DNA of 64,000 nt from Akkermansiaceae bacterium UBA2367 (GTDB taxonomy: Bacteria; Verrucomicrobiota; Verrucomicrobiia; Verrucomicrobiales; DEV007). Positions 1-8,429 of this stretch are shown piece after piece. The stretch spans positions 34,875 through 98,874 of the forward strand of contig DDTJ01000071.1 of assembly GCA_002344525.1 (NCBI GenBank), given 5' to 3'. The notes beneath the pieces are model-generated. The model did not search any database. It was not told where the DNA came from and worked only from the letters and a program-made list of their open reading frames with translations. Both the position numbers and the translations under genes were made by a program. Every line of letters starts with the position of its first letter. Positions within the stretch are counted from its first letter, which is position 1.

Positions 1-579
1 GATGTCCTCGGGGCGCAGGAGCGGGGCGCTTTCGTTTCCGAGGACGGCTCCGCCCGTCCCGTGCAGACTCTGCCAAGCGAAGGGATAGGTCGTGCGCAGC
101 ACCACGGAGAAGGTCCGCTCGGACTTCCCCGTGTTCGTGAAAGCGTCCCAGACCCGCACCCCGGAACGGCGTGTGTCGAACCACAGGTCGCGGGCGACGA
201 GAGCCTCGCCGCGTTTCTCCTCCAGCCGCACCGAGACGCGTTCGGCACCCGATCCTGGCTCGCTGACGAAGGCCTCGGAGGGGTTGAAGGGTTCGCCATC
301 GACGATGAGATTGAGTCCCGACTGGAGATATTGCGCATCGCCCGAGAGGAGGGCGCCCTTGTCGAGCGCCTGCCAAAGGAAGCCCGCCTCGTCCTGCACT
401 TGGAAGAAGCGCTCCGGCAGCTCCGCAAGGCGCACCGGACCCGCAGGGGCGACACTGGGAGGTGCCGGAGAAGCTGCGGTCACCTCCTGTCCCGCCATTT
501 TCCCGGCACCCCCCGCGAAAATCAGGGCGACGGCCCAGACGAAGCGCGGAAGACGGGGATTTGTAGCGGGATTTGACAC
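1..579 (-). CDS. Secreted protein of unknown function, N-terminal part only
   Basis: The frame is open from a GTG at 579 to the first base of the window, so the C-terminus lies outside. The 193 visible codons begin with a basic stretch, a hydrophobic segment (about residues 13-24) and small residues consistent with a signal peptide, so the product is probably exported. The body reads as a normal beta-rich domain (alternating charged and hydrophobic residues, phrases such as VWDAF and TNTGKSERTF). I do not recognise the family. GTG was chosen because an upstream in-frame stop (TAA at 592-594) leaves no other usual start that keeps the signal peptide; the ATG at 498 would remove it. No Shine-Dalgarno is visible. 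Confidence 0.6.
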   Translation of the reverse strand, partial: MSNPATNPRLPRFVWAVALIFAGGAGKMAGQEVTAASPAPPSVAPAGPVRLAELPERFFQVQDEAGFLWQALDKGALLSGDAQYLQSGLNLIVDGEPFNPSEAFVSEPGSGAERVSVRLEEKRGEALVARDLWFDTRRSGVRVWDAFTNTGKSERTFSVVLRTTYPFAWQSLHGTGGAVLGNESAPLLRPEDI

Positions 580-678
580 AATCTGGATAGATTAACGGTG
601 ATCGAGCGTTTGGAAACTCGAAATTCCCCCGGCTTTTTCTTGCTTTTTCTTGAAAACCAGACGCCGAGGTGCGCTCCA

Positions 679-1185
679 TTAGAGCGGATCGCCGTAGTAG
701 CGAGGCGGCGGAGCGTCCAGACATCGTTGGAGAATCCGCTGGTCGATCTCTTGGGCGATGAGGACGCGCAAAGCCCCCCCTTCGCGGGCAATGAAACGGC
801 GCTCCGCCGCCCCGGCTTGCGGGACGATCTGGGCGTCGATGAACTCCTCCCGGATGGGCACCCACGGCTCCCAGAGGTAGTCGTCGCGGCCATTGCTCCG
901 CAGCACTTGGCGCATATGTTCGGCGAGCCGGGGGGCGTGCCGCTCGATGATGCCATCGGCAAGGAGCAAGGTCTCCGCATGGCGCTTCCGCAGACGCTTC
1001 AGCGCCCATTCCTTTCGACGGCCCCACCAGTACAAGATGCCGAACCCCGCGACGCCGACCGCGAAAATCGCCGCCGTCGCCCAAGGGAACTTCCACAGGA
1101 AGAGAACGCCCGTGACAGCGAGCACGAGGCAACCAAAGAGATCGAACTCACGGGAGATCAGACGTTTGGTTCCGTGCCACTTCAT
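679..1185 (-). CDS. Small protein with two membrane segments, unknown function
   Basis: 168 residues starting MKWHGTK. Two hydrophobic segments (about residues 16-33 and 36-54) form a hairpin, followed by a basic, helical soluble tail that includes RRKEWALKRLRKRHAE. The tail is probably cytoplasmic by the positive-inside rule. A longer open frame exists upstream to 1539, but that part is antisense to the next gene and has the composition of a shadow, so I place the start at the ATG at 1185. The gene lies tail-to-head behind the truncated secreted gene, about 100 bases away, and is divergent from the ferredoxin unit. No family was recognised. Confidence 0.7.
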   Translation of the reverse strand: MKWHGTKRLISREFDLFGCLVLAVTGVLFLWKFPWATAAIFAVGVAGFGILYWWGRRKEWALKRLRKRHAETLLLADGIIERHAPRLAEHMRQVLRSNGRDDYLWEPWVPIREEFIDAQIVPQAGAAERRFIAREGGALRVLIAQEIDQRILQRCLDAPPPRYYGDPL

Positions 1186-1296
1186 ATCGGCTTTGCTGTT
1201 CGCCTGGCAAGCAGGGCGAGGGCGAATTCGCGTCTCCCTGTGGAAAATAGCGATTGAACCCGCCTGTTTTGTCTCCGATCTTTCGCCGTATTGCCC

Positions 1297-1653
1297 GTGA
1301 ACGAAGCCCCCGCCAAGATCCTCTACTGCCGCTGCGCCTTCGCCCAGACCGTTCCCGAGGCGTCGAAGAACGCCGTTCTCGAAGGGCTCTGCGAATCGGG
1401 AGCGAGCTTCGAGAGCGTCGCCGATCTCTGCGAGATGTCGGCCCGCAAAGACCCGCGCCTCGCCGGGATCGTCTCGGACGGCGGCCCCGTGCGCATCGCC
1501 GCCTGCTATCCCCGCGCCGTGAAATGGCTTCTCCACCACGCCGGCTGCCCCCTGCCCGAGGACGGTCGCGTCGAAATCCTGAACATGCGCGACACCCCGC
1601 CCGAAACGGTCGTGGAGGAGCTCCTGCGCGACACCCCCTCCCCCGCCGCATGA
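1297..1653 (+). CDS. Small cysteine-containing protein coupled to a ferredoxin gene
   Basis: 118 residues from a GTG (VNEAPAKILYCRCAF); a TTG two codons earlier is also possible. It has a CxC pair near the N-terminus and further cysteines in GLCES, DLCEM, AACYP and AGCPL, so metal or Fe-S binding or redox partnership is plausible but not shown. Its stop overlaps the start of the next gene in an ATGA, a typical sign of translational coupling, so it very likely works with the ferredoxin-type protein that follows. I do not recognise the family. Confidence 0.65.
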   Translation: MNEAPAKILYCRCAFAQTVPEASKNAVLEGLCESGASFESVADLCEMSARKDPRLAGIVSDGGPVRIAACYPRAVKWLLHHAGCPLPEDGRVEILNMRDTPPETVVEELLRDTPSPAA

Positions 1654-2522
1654 AACAGGAGCTCCATCCCGTGCAGGTGGTCCTCTACGAGGGTCTCGGG
1701 GCCGAGCCGTGGGAGGGCGGACGCCGCCTCGCCGTGACCGCCTCCCTCCTCGACCAAGGCTACTCCGTCCTCCGCATCACCCCCGCAGCGGCGGAAACGG
1801 AGGGCTTGCGGACGACGGACGGGCATCCCCTGATCGTCCTCGGGAGCTTCACCGGGCCGAAGCCGGAGATCGTCGACGACGGCGGACATCTCCGCGTCGC
1901 CACGCGCGACACCGCCGGGCTGGAAGCCGATGACATTCTCCACCTCGTCGCCACCGCCCGCGACGAACTCGGCGCCGACCTGAACCGCCCCGGCCAACCC
2001 GGCGCGTGGAAGCCCTGGTTCCCCGTGATCGACTACGACCGTTGCACGAACTGCATGCAATGCCTCAGCTTCTGCCTCTTCGACGTTTACGGCGTCGATG
2101 CCGACAAGCGCATCCAGGTGCAGAACAACGACAACTGCAAGACGAACTGCCCCGCTTGCTCCCGCGTCTGCCCCGAGGTGGCGATCATGTTCCCCAAATA
2201 CGTCTCCGGCCCCATCAACGGCGAGGAGGTGAAGCAGGAGGACGTCGCCCGCGAGAGCATGAAGATCGACATCTCCAGCCTCCTCGGCGGCGACATATAC
2301 TCCAGCCTGCGGAACCGCAGCGAGAAGGCGAAGTCGCGTTTTTCCAAGGAGCGCAGCCCCGACAAGGCCCTCGACGAGCGCAAGCGCTGCCTCGTCCAGC
2401 TCCAGCAGTCCGGGATCATCCCCGCCGAGGTGCTCGCCGAGCTGGATCTTTCCTCCCTGCCGTCTCCCGAGGCAATCCAGCGCAAGGCCCGAGAGCTGAC
2501 CGCCTTGCGGGAGGCTCGGTAG
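1650..2522 (+). CDS. Ferredoxin-like protein with two 4Fe-4S cluster motifs
   Basis: 290 residues. About the first 110 residues form a domain I do not recognise. From residue about 131 comes a dicluster ferredoxin segment, RCTNCMQCLSFC then CKTNCPACSRVCPE, i.e. Cx2Cx2Cx3C followed by Cx3Cx2Cx3C, suited to two 4Fe-4S clusters. A charged helical tail (about residues 200-290) follows. The family role is electron transfer in the cytoplasm; the partner is unknown. The start is the ATG in the ATGA overlap with the preceding small cysteine protein. A longer in-frame extension back to 1254 is antisense or out-of-frame sequence and was rejected. Confidence 0.75.
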   Translation: MKQELHPVQVVLYEGLGAEPWEGGRRLAVTASLLDQGYSVLRITPAAAETEGLRTTDGHPLIVLGSFTGPKPEIVDDGGHLRVATRDTAGLEADDILHLVATARDELGADLNRPGQPGAWKPWFPVIDYDRCTNCMQCLSFCLFDVYGVDADKRIQVQNNDNCKTNCPACSRVCPEVAIMFPKYVSGPINGEEVKQEDVARESMKIDISSLLGGDIYSSLRNRSEKAKSRFSKERSPDKALDERKRCLVQLQQSGIIPAEVLAELDLSSLPSPEAIQRKARELTALREAR

Positions 2523-2599
2523 GGGCGGCCCTCCTTGGGCTTTACGAATGCTCCATCCCAGCATGAATGATGGGTGGAGCGTGGAAAAACGCGACAGCG

Positions 2600-2675
2600 C
2601 CTGTAGCCGACCTCACTGAGGTCGGACCGAATGTCCAAACGACGCCCGACCGAGGCCAGTGGCTTCGGCTACAGG
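2600..2675. repeat. Repeat family A, paired inverted copies
   Basis: Two 26-base arms in inverted orientation (2600-2625 and 2650-2675). Each contains a 19-base palindrome with 9-base arms and a single central base: CCGACCTCACTGAGGTCGG and CCGAGGCCAGTGGCTTCGG. The outer CCTGTAGCCGA matches TCGGCTACAGG on the far side. Related single copies lie near 8247 and 63497. This is REPIN-like organisation in the gap between the ferredoxin gene and the DUF1501 gene. Confidence 0.8.
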
Positions 2676-2698
2676 GTTTCAAAACGGCCACCAAGCCC

Positions 2699-4177
2699 CT
2701 ACGCCAGCAGCCCCTCCACCACCTTTGCCCCCTCCACGCCGACGAGGCGCTGCTCCAGCCCTTGGAAGGGATGGCTGAAGCGGTTCGCGTCGATGCCCAT
2801 GCAGTGCAGGATCGTGGCGTTGAGGTCGTTCAGGTGGACGGGGTTCTCGACGACGTTGTAGCTGAAATCGTCGGTCTCGCCGTAGGTGATGCCGGATTTC
2901 ACCCCTCCACCGGCCATCCACATGCAGAAGTTCTTCGGATGGTGGTCGCGACCGTAGTTCTCCTTCGTCAGGGCTCCCTGCGAATAGACGGTGCGGCCGA
3001 ACTCGCCGCCGAAGACGACGAGGGTGTCTTCGAGCAGCCCGCGCCGCTTCAGGTCGGTGACGAGGGCGGCGGTGGGCTGGTCCACGTCGCGGCACTGGCC
3101 CTCGATCAGCTTGGGCAGGCTGTTGTGCTGGTCCCAGCCGCGGTGGAGGATCTGCACGGTGCGCACCCCACGCTCGACGAGACGCCGGGCCATGATGGCG
3201 CTGTGGGCGTAGCTGCCGGGCGTCCTCACGTCGGGGCCGTACATCGCGAGGGTGGCCTCGCTCTCGCCTTGCAGATCTGTCAGCTCGGGCACGCTCGCCT
3301 GCATGCGGAAGGCCATCTCGTATTGGGCGATGCGGGTCTGGGTCTCGGGATCGGCGAGACGCTCGAAATGGCGCTGGTTCAGCCGCCCGAGAGCGTCGAG
3401 CATGGTGCGGCGGTCGTCGCGGCTCACGCCGGGAGGGTTCTTCACGAAGAGCACCGGATCGCCCGCGCCTCGCAGGGCGACGCCGTCGTATTTCGTGGGG
3501 AGGAAGCCGCTGCTCCACATCCGCGTGAAGAGGGCCTGGGCCTGGCTTTCCTTGGGGAAGGTCGGGGTGAAGACGACGAAGGCGGGCAGGTCGTCGCTCT
3601 CGCTGCCGAGTCCGTAGCTGATCCACGAGCCGAGGCTGGGCTTGCCCGGGATCTCGGACCCGGTCATGACGAAGGTGCAGGCGGGATCGTGGTTGATGGC
3701 CTCGGTATGCACCGTCTTGACCATGGCGATGTCGTCGGCGATGCCCTGCATGTGGGGGACGAGCTCGCTCATCCACATGCCGCTCTGGCCGCATCGGGTG
3801 AAGGCGAACTTGCTCGGGGCCACTGGCAGGCGCGCCTGTCCGCTCGTCATCGTGGTGATGCGCTGGCCTTGGCGGATGGAGTCGGGAAGGTCGGTGTCGA
3901 AGAGCTTTTGGAGGCCGGGCTTGTAGTCGAAGAGGTCGAGCTGCGACGGCGCCCCGTTCATGTGCAGGTAGATGAGGCGTTTCGCCTTCGGCGCGAAATG
4001 GGGAAAGCCGGGCAGGGCCGGGTGGACCGATCCCGCGTCGGAGGGCGCACCGCCCGAGGAACCGAAGGCGGGGCGTCCCGCGAGGGTGGCGAGGGCGAGC
4101 CCGCCCAGCTTCAAGCCCGCGCCCTCGAAGAAGCGGCGGCGCGTGAGGAGTTCGTGGTAGGCGATGGCGGGGTTCAT
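2699..4177 (-). CDS. DUF1501 domain-containing protein
   Basis: 492 residues. The N-terminus carries a twin-arginine-type export signal (TRRRFFEGAG at about residues 12-21, then a weak hydrophobic region ending near APAFG-like residues), so export in folded form is likely. The rest matches the DUF1501 family (sulfatase/alkaline-phosphatase fold), with recognisable phrases such as IYLHMNGAPSQLDLFDYKPG, FGGEFGRT and GRDHHPKNF. The biochemical activity of the family is not known to me. In Planctomycetes and Verrucomicrobia, DUF1501 genes are usually beside a DUF1549/DUF1553 cytochrome-like gene; here that partner is the next conserved gene on the same strand, but a roughly 750-base insert separates them. 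Confidence 0.92.
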   Translation of the reverse strand: MNPAIAYHELLTRRRFFEGAGLKLGGLALATLAGRPAFGSSGGAPSDAGSVHPALPGFPHFAPKAKRLIYLHMNGAPSQLDLFDYKPGLQKLFDTDLPDSIRQGQRITTMTSGQARLPVAPSKFAFTRCGQSGMWMSELVPHMQGIADDIAMVKTVHTEAINHDPACTFVMTGSEIPGKPSLGSWISYGLGSESDDLPAFVVFTPTFPKESQAQALFTRMWSSGFLPTKYDGVALRGAGDPVLFVKNPPGVSRDDRRTMLDALGRLNQRHFERLADPETQTRIAQYEMAFRMQASVPELTDLQGESEATLAMYGPDVRTPGSYAHSAIMARRLVERGVRTVQILHRGWDQHNSLPKLIEGQCRDVDQPTAALVTDLKRRGLLEDTLVVFGGEFGRTVYSQGALTKENYGRDHHPKNFCMWMAGGGVKSGITYGETDDFSYNVVENPVHLNDLNATILHCMGIDANRFSHPFQGLEQRLVGVEGAKVVEGLLA

Positions 4178-4218
4178 TTAAAGAAGGCTAATTCAGGGAA
4201 GAAGGTCGTTCGGTCTTT

Positions 4219-4656
4219 TTAGCACTTGATTTGCCTTGCCGCTCCTGACCATCTGTAAAACGTCTTCAAGGACCCTCGTCCGAAGACCCGAGACACAATC
4301 CCTTGATTTTGTTTATTCACGTATTCCACATCTCGAAATCCTCCCGGCCCCTCATGCGCCCCCCAAAACTCGTACCGATCATTCAAGGTGGCATCTAATG
4401 CTTCAAATACGTCTTCGGCGATGCGCAACTCCTTCTCCTCTTGTGGGATGTCATCATAATTGTTGTAATGGGAATGGGTGAATCTGCCGAAAATTATTGT
4501 CACTTCGTCACCATCATCGTAAAGCTCAATGTCCCCAAAATCGGATGCCTCTGCCACGATTCGAAGGAATAAGCTATTGCCTTCCTTGATCTCGACCCGC
4601 TCCATTTTGTCCGAGATTCGTTTCTCAAGATAGTCTGTGACGACGTTCGCAAGCAT
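4219..4656 (-). CDS. Hypothetical protein in low-GC insert
   Basis: 145 residues with no signal peptide or membrane segment. It is acidic in its first half (ASDFGDIELYDDGDEVTI) and basic at the end. Base composition is visibly lower in GC than the flanking DUF1501 and DUF1549 genes, and the codon choice is more relaxed, suggesting recent acquisition. It sits 17 bases after an addiction-module antitoxin gene in the position where a RelE/ParE toxin would normally lie, but the sequence does not resemble that toxin family. It could be unrelated cargo, an immunity-type protein or an unrecognised toxin. Confidence 0.65.
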   Translation of the reverse strand: MLANVVTDYLEKRISDKMERVEIKEGNSLFLRIVAEASDFGDIELYDDGDEVTIIFGRFTHSHYNNYDDIPQEEKELRIAEDVFEALDATLNDRYEFWGAHEGPGGFRDVEYVNKQNQGIVSRVFGRGSLKTFYRWSGAARQIKC

Positions 4657-4673
4657 TCGATTTTTAAGCTAAG

Positions 4674-4901
4674 TCACACATCGCTCGGGAGACCATATTT
4701 CTTCCTCATCTCCTCGTACGTGATGACAGCACTGGGATTGGCTTCGTATTCTTCCCAACGCTTTTTGAGCAGCTTCCCGATGGCTTCGTCCATCTCTGGA
4801 TGAGGATGCGATCCCCATTCCTCCTCCCATAGCTCACAGGCCAGTTGGAGCCGCTCCTCGCGGGTCAGTTTGGCGATTTCGGGAATTCGTTCCGCTATCA
4901 T
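4674..4901 (-). CDS. Addiction-module antitoxin component (TIGR02574-like)
   Basis: 75 residues from ATG (MIAERIPEIAKLTREERLQL). The pattern LTREERLQLACELWEEEW, followed by a charged helix with EYEANPSAVITYEEM, is characteristic of the putative addiction-module component family (RelB/ParD-like antitoxins), which normally precede a RelE/ParE ribonuclease or gyrase toxin. A TTG five codons upstream is an alternative start. No recognisable toxin follows; the next gene is the 145-residue unknown. Antitoxins of this type usually bind their own promoter, but I see no clear operator. Confidence 0.75.
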   Translation of the reverse strand: MIAERIPEIAKLTREERLQLACELWEEEWGSHPHPEMDEAIGKLLKKRWEEYEANPSAVITYEEMRKKYGLPSDV

Positions 4902-4932
4902 GAGACCAGTTTGCAACGATAGAAGTCCAGTT

Positions 4933-7900
4933 TCAATTCCTCACCACCACCTCATCCAGATTGAACAGCAGATTCGCCACCAGCGTGTAGGCCGCCAGCT
5001 CCGCCGGATCGAGCGCGACATCCGCTGAACTCTCCCCGTAGCCGATCAACTGCGCCGCCGCCGCTTTGTCCGACTCGTAGCGGTGGCGGTGCTGCGTCAG
5101 GGCATTGAGCACCGCTTCCGCCTCCTCCGGCTCGGGGAAACGCGCTGTCACCGCCCGCCACGCCCAGCGGACGCGCTCCTCGGGCGTGGCCCCGCCCTCC
5201 TTCAGGATGCGCTGGGCGAAGTGCCTCGCCGCCTCGACGTGCTGGATGTCGTTCATCAGTTGCAGGGCCTGCAGGGGCGTGTTGCTGCGCCCGCGCACGG
5301 CGCAGCTTTGCTCGCGGTTCGGCGCGTCGAAGGTGCTCAGGAAGGGCGGCGGCGCGGTGCGCTTGAGGAAAGTATAGAGGCTGCGCCGGTAGAGCGCCTC
5401 GCCGCTGTCGCGCTGGTAGTTGCGGGTGTTGCTGCCGCCGAAGCCAACGGGCTCCCAGATGTTCTCGGGCTGGTAGGGCTTCACCCCCTTGCCTCCGATC
5501 CGGTCCACGAGCAGGCCGCTCGTGAACAGCACTTGGTCGCGCAGGACCTCGGCGTCGAGGCGGAAACGCGGGCCGCGGGCGAGGAGGCGGTTCTCGGGAT
5601 CGCGCTGGCGCAGCGCGGGATCGGCCCCGGAATGCTGGCGGTAGGCGTGGCTCGTGACGATCCGCTTCACCAGTTTCTTCATGTCCCAGCCGTCTTCGAC
5701 GAAAGTGACGGCGAGCCAGTCGAGCAGCTCGGGATGACTCGGCGGTTCGCCCTGCGAGCCGAAGTCCATGCTCGTCTTCACCAGCCCGATGCCGAAGAAC
5801 TGCTGCCAGAAGCGGTTCACCGTGACCCGCGCGGTCAGGGGATGCTCCCCGCTGACGAGCCAGTCGGCGAAGTCGAGCCGGTGGTAGTCGCGGTCGACGG
5901 GCTTGGTCGGCAAGGGAGGCAGGAAGGACGGCACGCCGCGCGGGACCTTTTCGCCGGGCTGGTCGTACTGGCCCCGCTCCATCACGAAGCTCTCGCGCGG
6001 CTGCGGCAGGTCGGCCATGACGAAGGTGAGCGGCGTGGCCTTCTCGATCCCATCCCGCTCCTGCACGTAGGGCGCCTTCTCGGCCTCCAGCGGGGCGAGG
6101 GCGTCGCGCGCCCCGGCGTAGAGGTTCGCCAGCCAGAAATCGTGGACGCCTTTCCGCTCCGCCTCGCTCCATTGCTCCGGCCTTTTCCCGCGCACGAGGT
6201 CGCGGAGGGCGTCGGGGAGGCGGTCGTTGCGCTTGCCTTGGTTCTGCTCCAGCCAGACCTTCCACGACCAGTCCGGGTCCTTCGCCGGATTCGTCTCCGC
6301 GCTGACGCCGAGGCGGTCCCAAGCGACCGTGCCGCCGTATTGGGTGAAGGCGTAGCCGTCCACCTTCGTCCCCGCCTTCAGGCCGAGCTGGTCGGCGGGC
6401 ACTTCGAGGCGCACCCACTCGCCCACCTTCGGTAGCGGCCCCATCGCGACTTTCTCGATCGTGCCGAGCTTGCCGAAGGCGATCTTCTCCTCGGTTCCCC
6501 AGATGGCGCGGTGCTTCCATCCTCCGGTGTGGAACTGGATCATGATCGCCTCGGGCGGGTTCGCCGGGTCGAGGTAGGCGTGGACGAAGACCGTCCCCTT
6601 CGCCGGAACCGTGAAGCTGGCCCCGCCGCTCCAGAAATCCTGCGCCACCGAGGCGGCGGCGGTGCGGACAAGGGCGCGGTTGCCGCTGAAGACCGACCCC
6701 TGCCCTTTCACGTTCCAGCGCAGCGGCTCGCCCGAGGCCTGCGGCTTCGCTCCGGCGGGAAAGGCGTCCTCGAACCAGACCGTCTCCGTCCGCGTCACCG
6801 GAGGCGCGGGATCGAGGGTCGCGGGATCGACGTAGTCCAGCGAGGCCACCACGGCAGCGAGACGCTGGTCCACCTCGCCGATCTTCGCGCCGAGTTCGGC
6901 GAGGCGCTTCTCGTCCTCCGGCGTCGTCAGCTTCAGGATCGGCGGGGTGTCGATCTTGTTCCCGTCCATGGCCGGATCGGCGGCGCTGTGGAAGAAGGCG
7001 TACATCGAATAGTAGTCCTTCGCCGAGATCGGGTCGAACTTGTGGTCGTGGCAGACCGCGCACCCGGCCGTGAGCCCCATCCAGACCTCCACCGCCGTGG
7101 TCGTGCGGTCCACGGCGTAGCGATAGACCCACTCCTCGTTGATGCTGCCGCCCTCGCTCGTGGTCACGTTGCAGCGGTTGAAGCCCGAAGCGATGAGCTG
7201 CTCGCGGGTCGGCTCGGGGAGGAGATCGCCCGCGAGCTGCCAGCGGGTGAAGTCGTCGAAGGGCAGGTTCGCGTTGAAGGCCCTCACCACCCAGTCGCGA
7301 TAGGGCCACATGGATCGCTCGTTGTCGAGGTGCAGCCCGTGGGTGTCGGCGTAGCGGGCGAGGTCGAGCCAGTGGCGGGCCATGTGCTCGCCGTAGGTCG
7401 CGCGTCCGAGGAGGCCATCGACGAGCTTCCCGTAGGCGTCGGGCGAGGTGTCGGCGAGAAAGGCCTCGACCTCGGCGGGAGTCGGCGGCAATCCGGTCAG
7501 ATCGAGGGTGACTCGGCGAATGAGTGTCTCCTTCGACGCCTCGCCAGCAGGTTCCAAGCCCTCCTTTTCCAACCGATTCCGTAAAAAGGCGTCGATGGGA
7601 TGTTCGACCCCCGACACGGACGGGACCATCGGTTTCTCCGGCACGACGAAGGACCAGTGCTGCTGGTATTCGGCCCCCTGCTCGATCCAGCGGCGGATCG
7701 TCTCCTTCTCCTCCGGCGTCAGAGCCTTGTGGAAATCGGACGGGGGCATCACCTCGTCCTTGTCGTCCGAGAGGATGCGCTGCCACGCTTCGCTCTTCGC
7801 GGGATCGCCCGGCACGATGGCCGCGTATCCGCCGAGGTCGGCGACCGCTCCCTCGGGCGTGTCGAGGCGCAGGCCCGCTTTGCGCTCCTTCGCGTCGAAG

Positions 7901-8037
7901 CCGTGGCAGGCGAAGCAGGCGTTCGAGAGGATGGGCCGGATGTCGCGGTTGAATAAGGGCTTTTCCTGACCCGACGCCGGGGCCATGCCGACCGCGGCCA
8001 AGGCCAAAACGATCCATCCTAGTTTCGGGGTGTTCAT
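4933..8037 (-). CDS. DUF1549/DUF1553 protein with planctomycete cytochrome c domain
   Basis: 1034 residues. Order: signal peptide (about 1-23, ending PASGQ); a planctomycete-type cytochrome c domain with haem motif CFACH (41-45); a DUF1549 region (about 150-350, with GLPPTPAEVEAFL and HWLDLARYADTHG); a beta-rich insertion resembling a laminin-G or carbohydrate-binding fold (about 420-570); and a DUF1553 region to the end (with TVNRFWQQFFGIGLVKT and SHPELLDWLA). The protein is predicted to be exported and to bind haem; the family's substrate is unknown and often inferred to be complex polysaccharide. The start was moved to the ATG giving the signal peptide. It pairs functionally with the DUF1501 gene downstream on the same strand. 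Confidence 0.92.
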   Translation of the reverse strand: MNTPKLGWIVLALAAVGMAPASGQEKPLFNRDIRPILSNACFACHGFDAKERKAGLRLDTPEGAVADLGGYAAIVPGDPAKSEAWQRILSDDKDEVMPPSDFHKALTPEEKETIRRWIEQGAEYQQHWSFVVPEKPMVPSVSGVEHPIDAFLRNRLEKEGLEPAGEASKETLIRRVTLDLTGLPPTPAEVEAFLADTSPDAYGKLVDGLLGRATYGEHMARHWLDLARYADTHGLHLDNERSMWPYRDWVVRAFNANLPFDDFTRWQLAGDLLPEPTREQLIASGFNRCNVTTSEGGSINEEWVYRYAVDRTTTAVEVWMGLTAGCAVCHDHKFDPISAKDYYSMYAFFHSAADPAMDGNKIDTPPILKLTTPEDEKRLAELGAKIGEVDQRLAAVVASLDYVDPATLDPAPPVTRTETVWFEDAFPAGAKPQASGEPLRWNVKGQGSVFSGNRALVRTAAASVAQDFWSGGASFTVPAKGTVFVHAYLDPANPPEAIMIQFHTGGWKHRAIWGTEEKIAFGKLGTIEKVAMGPLPKVGEWVRLEVPADQLGLKAGTKVDGYAFTQYGGTVAWDRLGVSAETNPAKDPDWSWKVWLEQNQGKRNDRLPDALRDLVRGKRPEQWSEAERKGVHDFWLANLYAGARDALAPLEAEKAPYVQERDGIEKATPLTFVMADLPQPRESFVMERGQYDQPGEKVPRGVPSFLPPLPTKPVDRDYHRLDFADWLVSGEHPLTARVTVNRFWQQFFGIGLVKTSMDFGSQGEPPSHPELLDWLAVTFVEDGWDMKKLVKRIVTSHAYRQHSGADPALRQRDPENRLLARGPRFRLDAEVLRDQVLFTSGLLVDRIGGKGVKPYQPENIWEPVGFGGSNTRNYQRDSGEALYRRSLYTFLKRTAPPPFLSTFDAPNREQSCAVRGRSNTPLQALQLMNDIQHVEAARHFAQRILKEGGATPEERVRWAWRAVTARFPEPEEAEAVLNALTQHRHRYESDKAAAAQLIGYGESSADVALDPAELAAYTLVANLLFNLDEVVVRN

Positions 8038-8150
8038 CGCGGACCGGAGAGGGTTGGATGCACGACCTGACCCTGTTCCGTGCAAGGGTAGCTCGAACTC
8101 CCTCGCCGGGACAATGCCGGGTTCGCGTAGTCCCCGCTTTGTTCAGGGGG

Positions 8151-8231
8151 ATTTGGACCACGGATGACACGAATCACACGGATGGAATTCAAGAAAATCC
8201 GTGTTCATTTGTGTCCATCCGTGGTCCAAAT
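8151..8231. repeat. Inverted repeat family D (ccacggatg type)
   Basis: Left arm 8151-8184 begins ATTTGGACCACGGATG and right arm 8197-8231 is its near-exact reverse complement ending CATCCGTGGTCCAAAT. The arms are built from short ACGGATG-type units. Sequences like this recur in many Verrucomicrobia and related genomes; only this copy was found in the window. Confidence 0.75.
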
Positions 8232-8246
8232 CCCGAAGCCTTGTAG

Positions 8247-8265
8247 CCGAGGCCAATGGCCTCGG
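8247..8265. repeat. Repeat family A, single copy
   Basis: Perfect 19-base palindrome CCGAGGCCAATGGCCTCGG with 9-base arms and one central base, preceded by TTGTAGC as in the paired copy near 2600 and followed by TCGAACG. The partner arm expected about 30 bases further on is degenerate. Confidence 0.75.
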
Positions 8266-8397
8266 TCGAACGTCTTGAGGACGCCCGTTCCGCGCCCGAT
8301 GGACGCGGCGACAGACGCTGGCGCGTCCTCCGAAGTCTTTCCACGCTCCCGCCCATTCATTCTTACCAGAACAGATCAATAGTCACTTTTTCGTTTA

Positions 8398-8426
8398 CAA
8401 TCGTGAACGATTGATTTACATCTGTC
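8398..8426 (+). promoter_or_regulatory. Probable BlaI-type operator
   Basis: CAATCGTGAACGATTG is a perfect 7-base inverted repeat with a 2-base centre; a second half-symmetric element TACATCTGTC (8417-8426) resembles the TACA-N2-TGTA core bound by BlaI/MecI repressors. Both lie within 35 bases of the BlaI-like start codon, where autorepression would be expected. Binding is inferred, not shown. Confidence 0.55.
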
Positions 8427-8429
8427 GTC

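Larger units (their letters stand above)
8038..8429. other. Intergenic region with two repeat types and a regulatory site
   Basis: This 390-base gap between the divergent DUF1549/DUF1553 gene and the BlaI gene holds an inverted repeat of the widespread ccacggatg type, one family A palindrome and the BlaI operator region, each listed separately. Between about 8266 and 8390 I see only degenerate repeat-like sequence and no gene. Confidence 0.6.

Noticed and set aside
1254..1649. N-terminal extension of the ferredoxin-like gene
   Set aside because: The extension is Arg/Pro-rich and lies in another frame of the real upstream gene; the ATGA overlap start is far more plausible.
2567..4222. Plus-strand frame of 551 codons opposite the DUF1501 gene
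   Set aside because: Shadow of the DUF1501 gene; composition typical of antisense frames.
4219..4656. RelE/ParE toxin partner for the antitoxin
   Set aside because: The sequence lacks the size and the pattern of that toxin family; left as an unknown protein.
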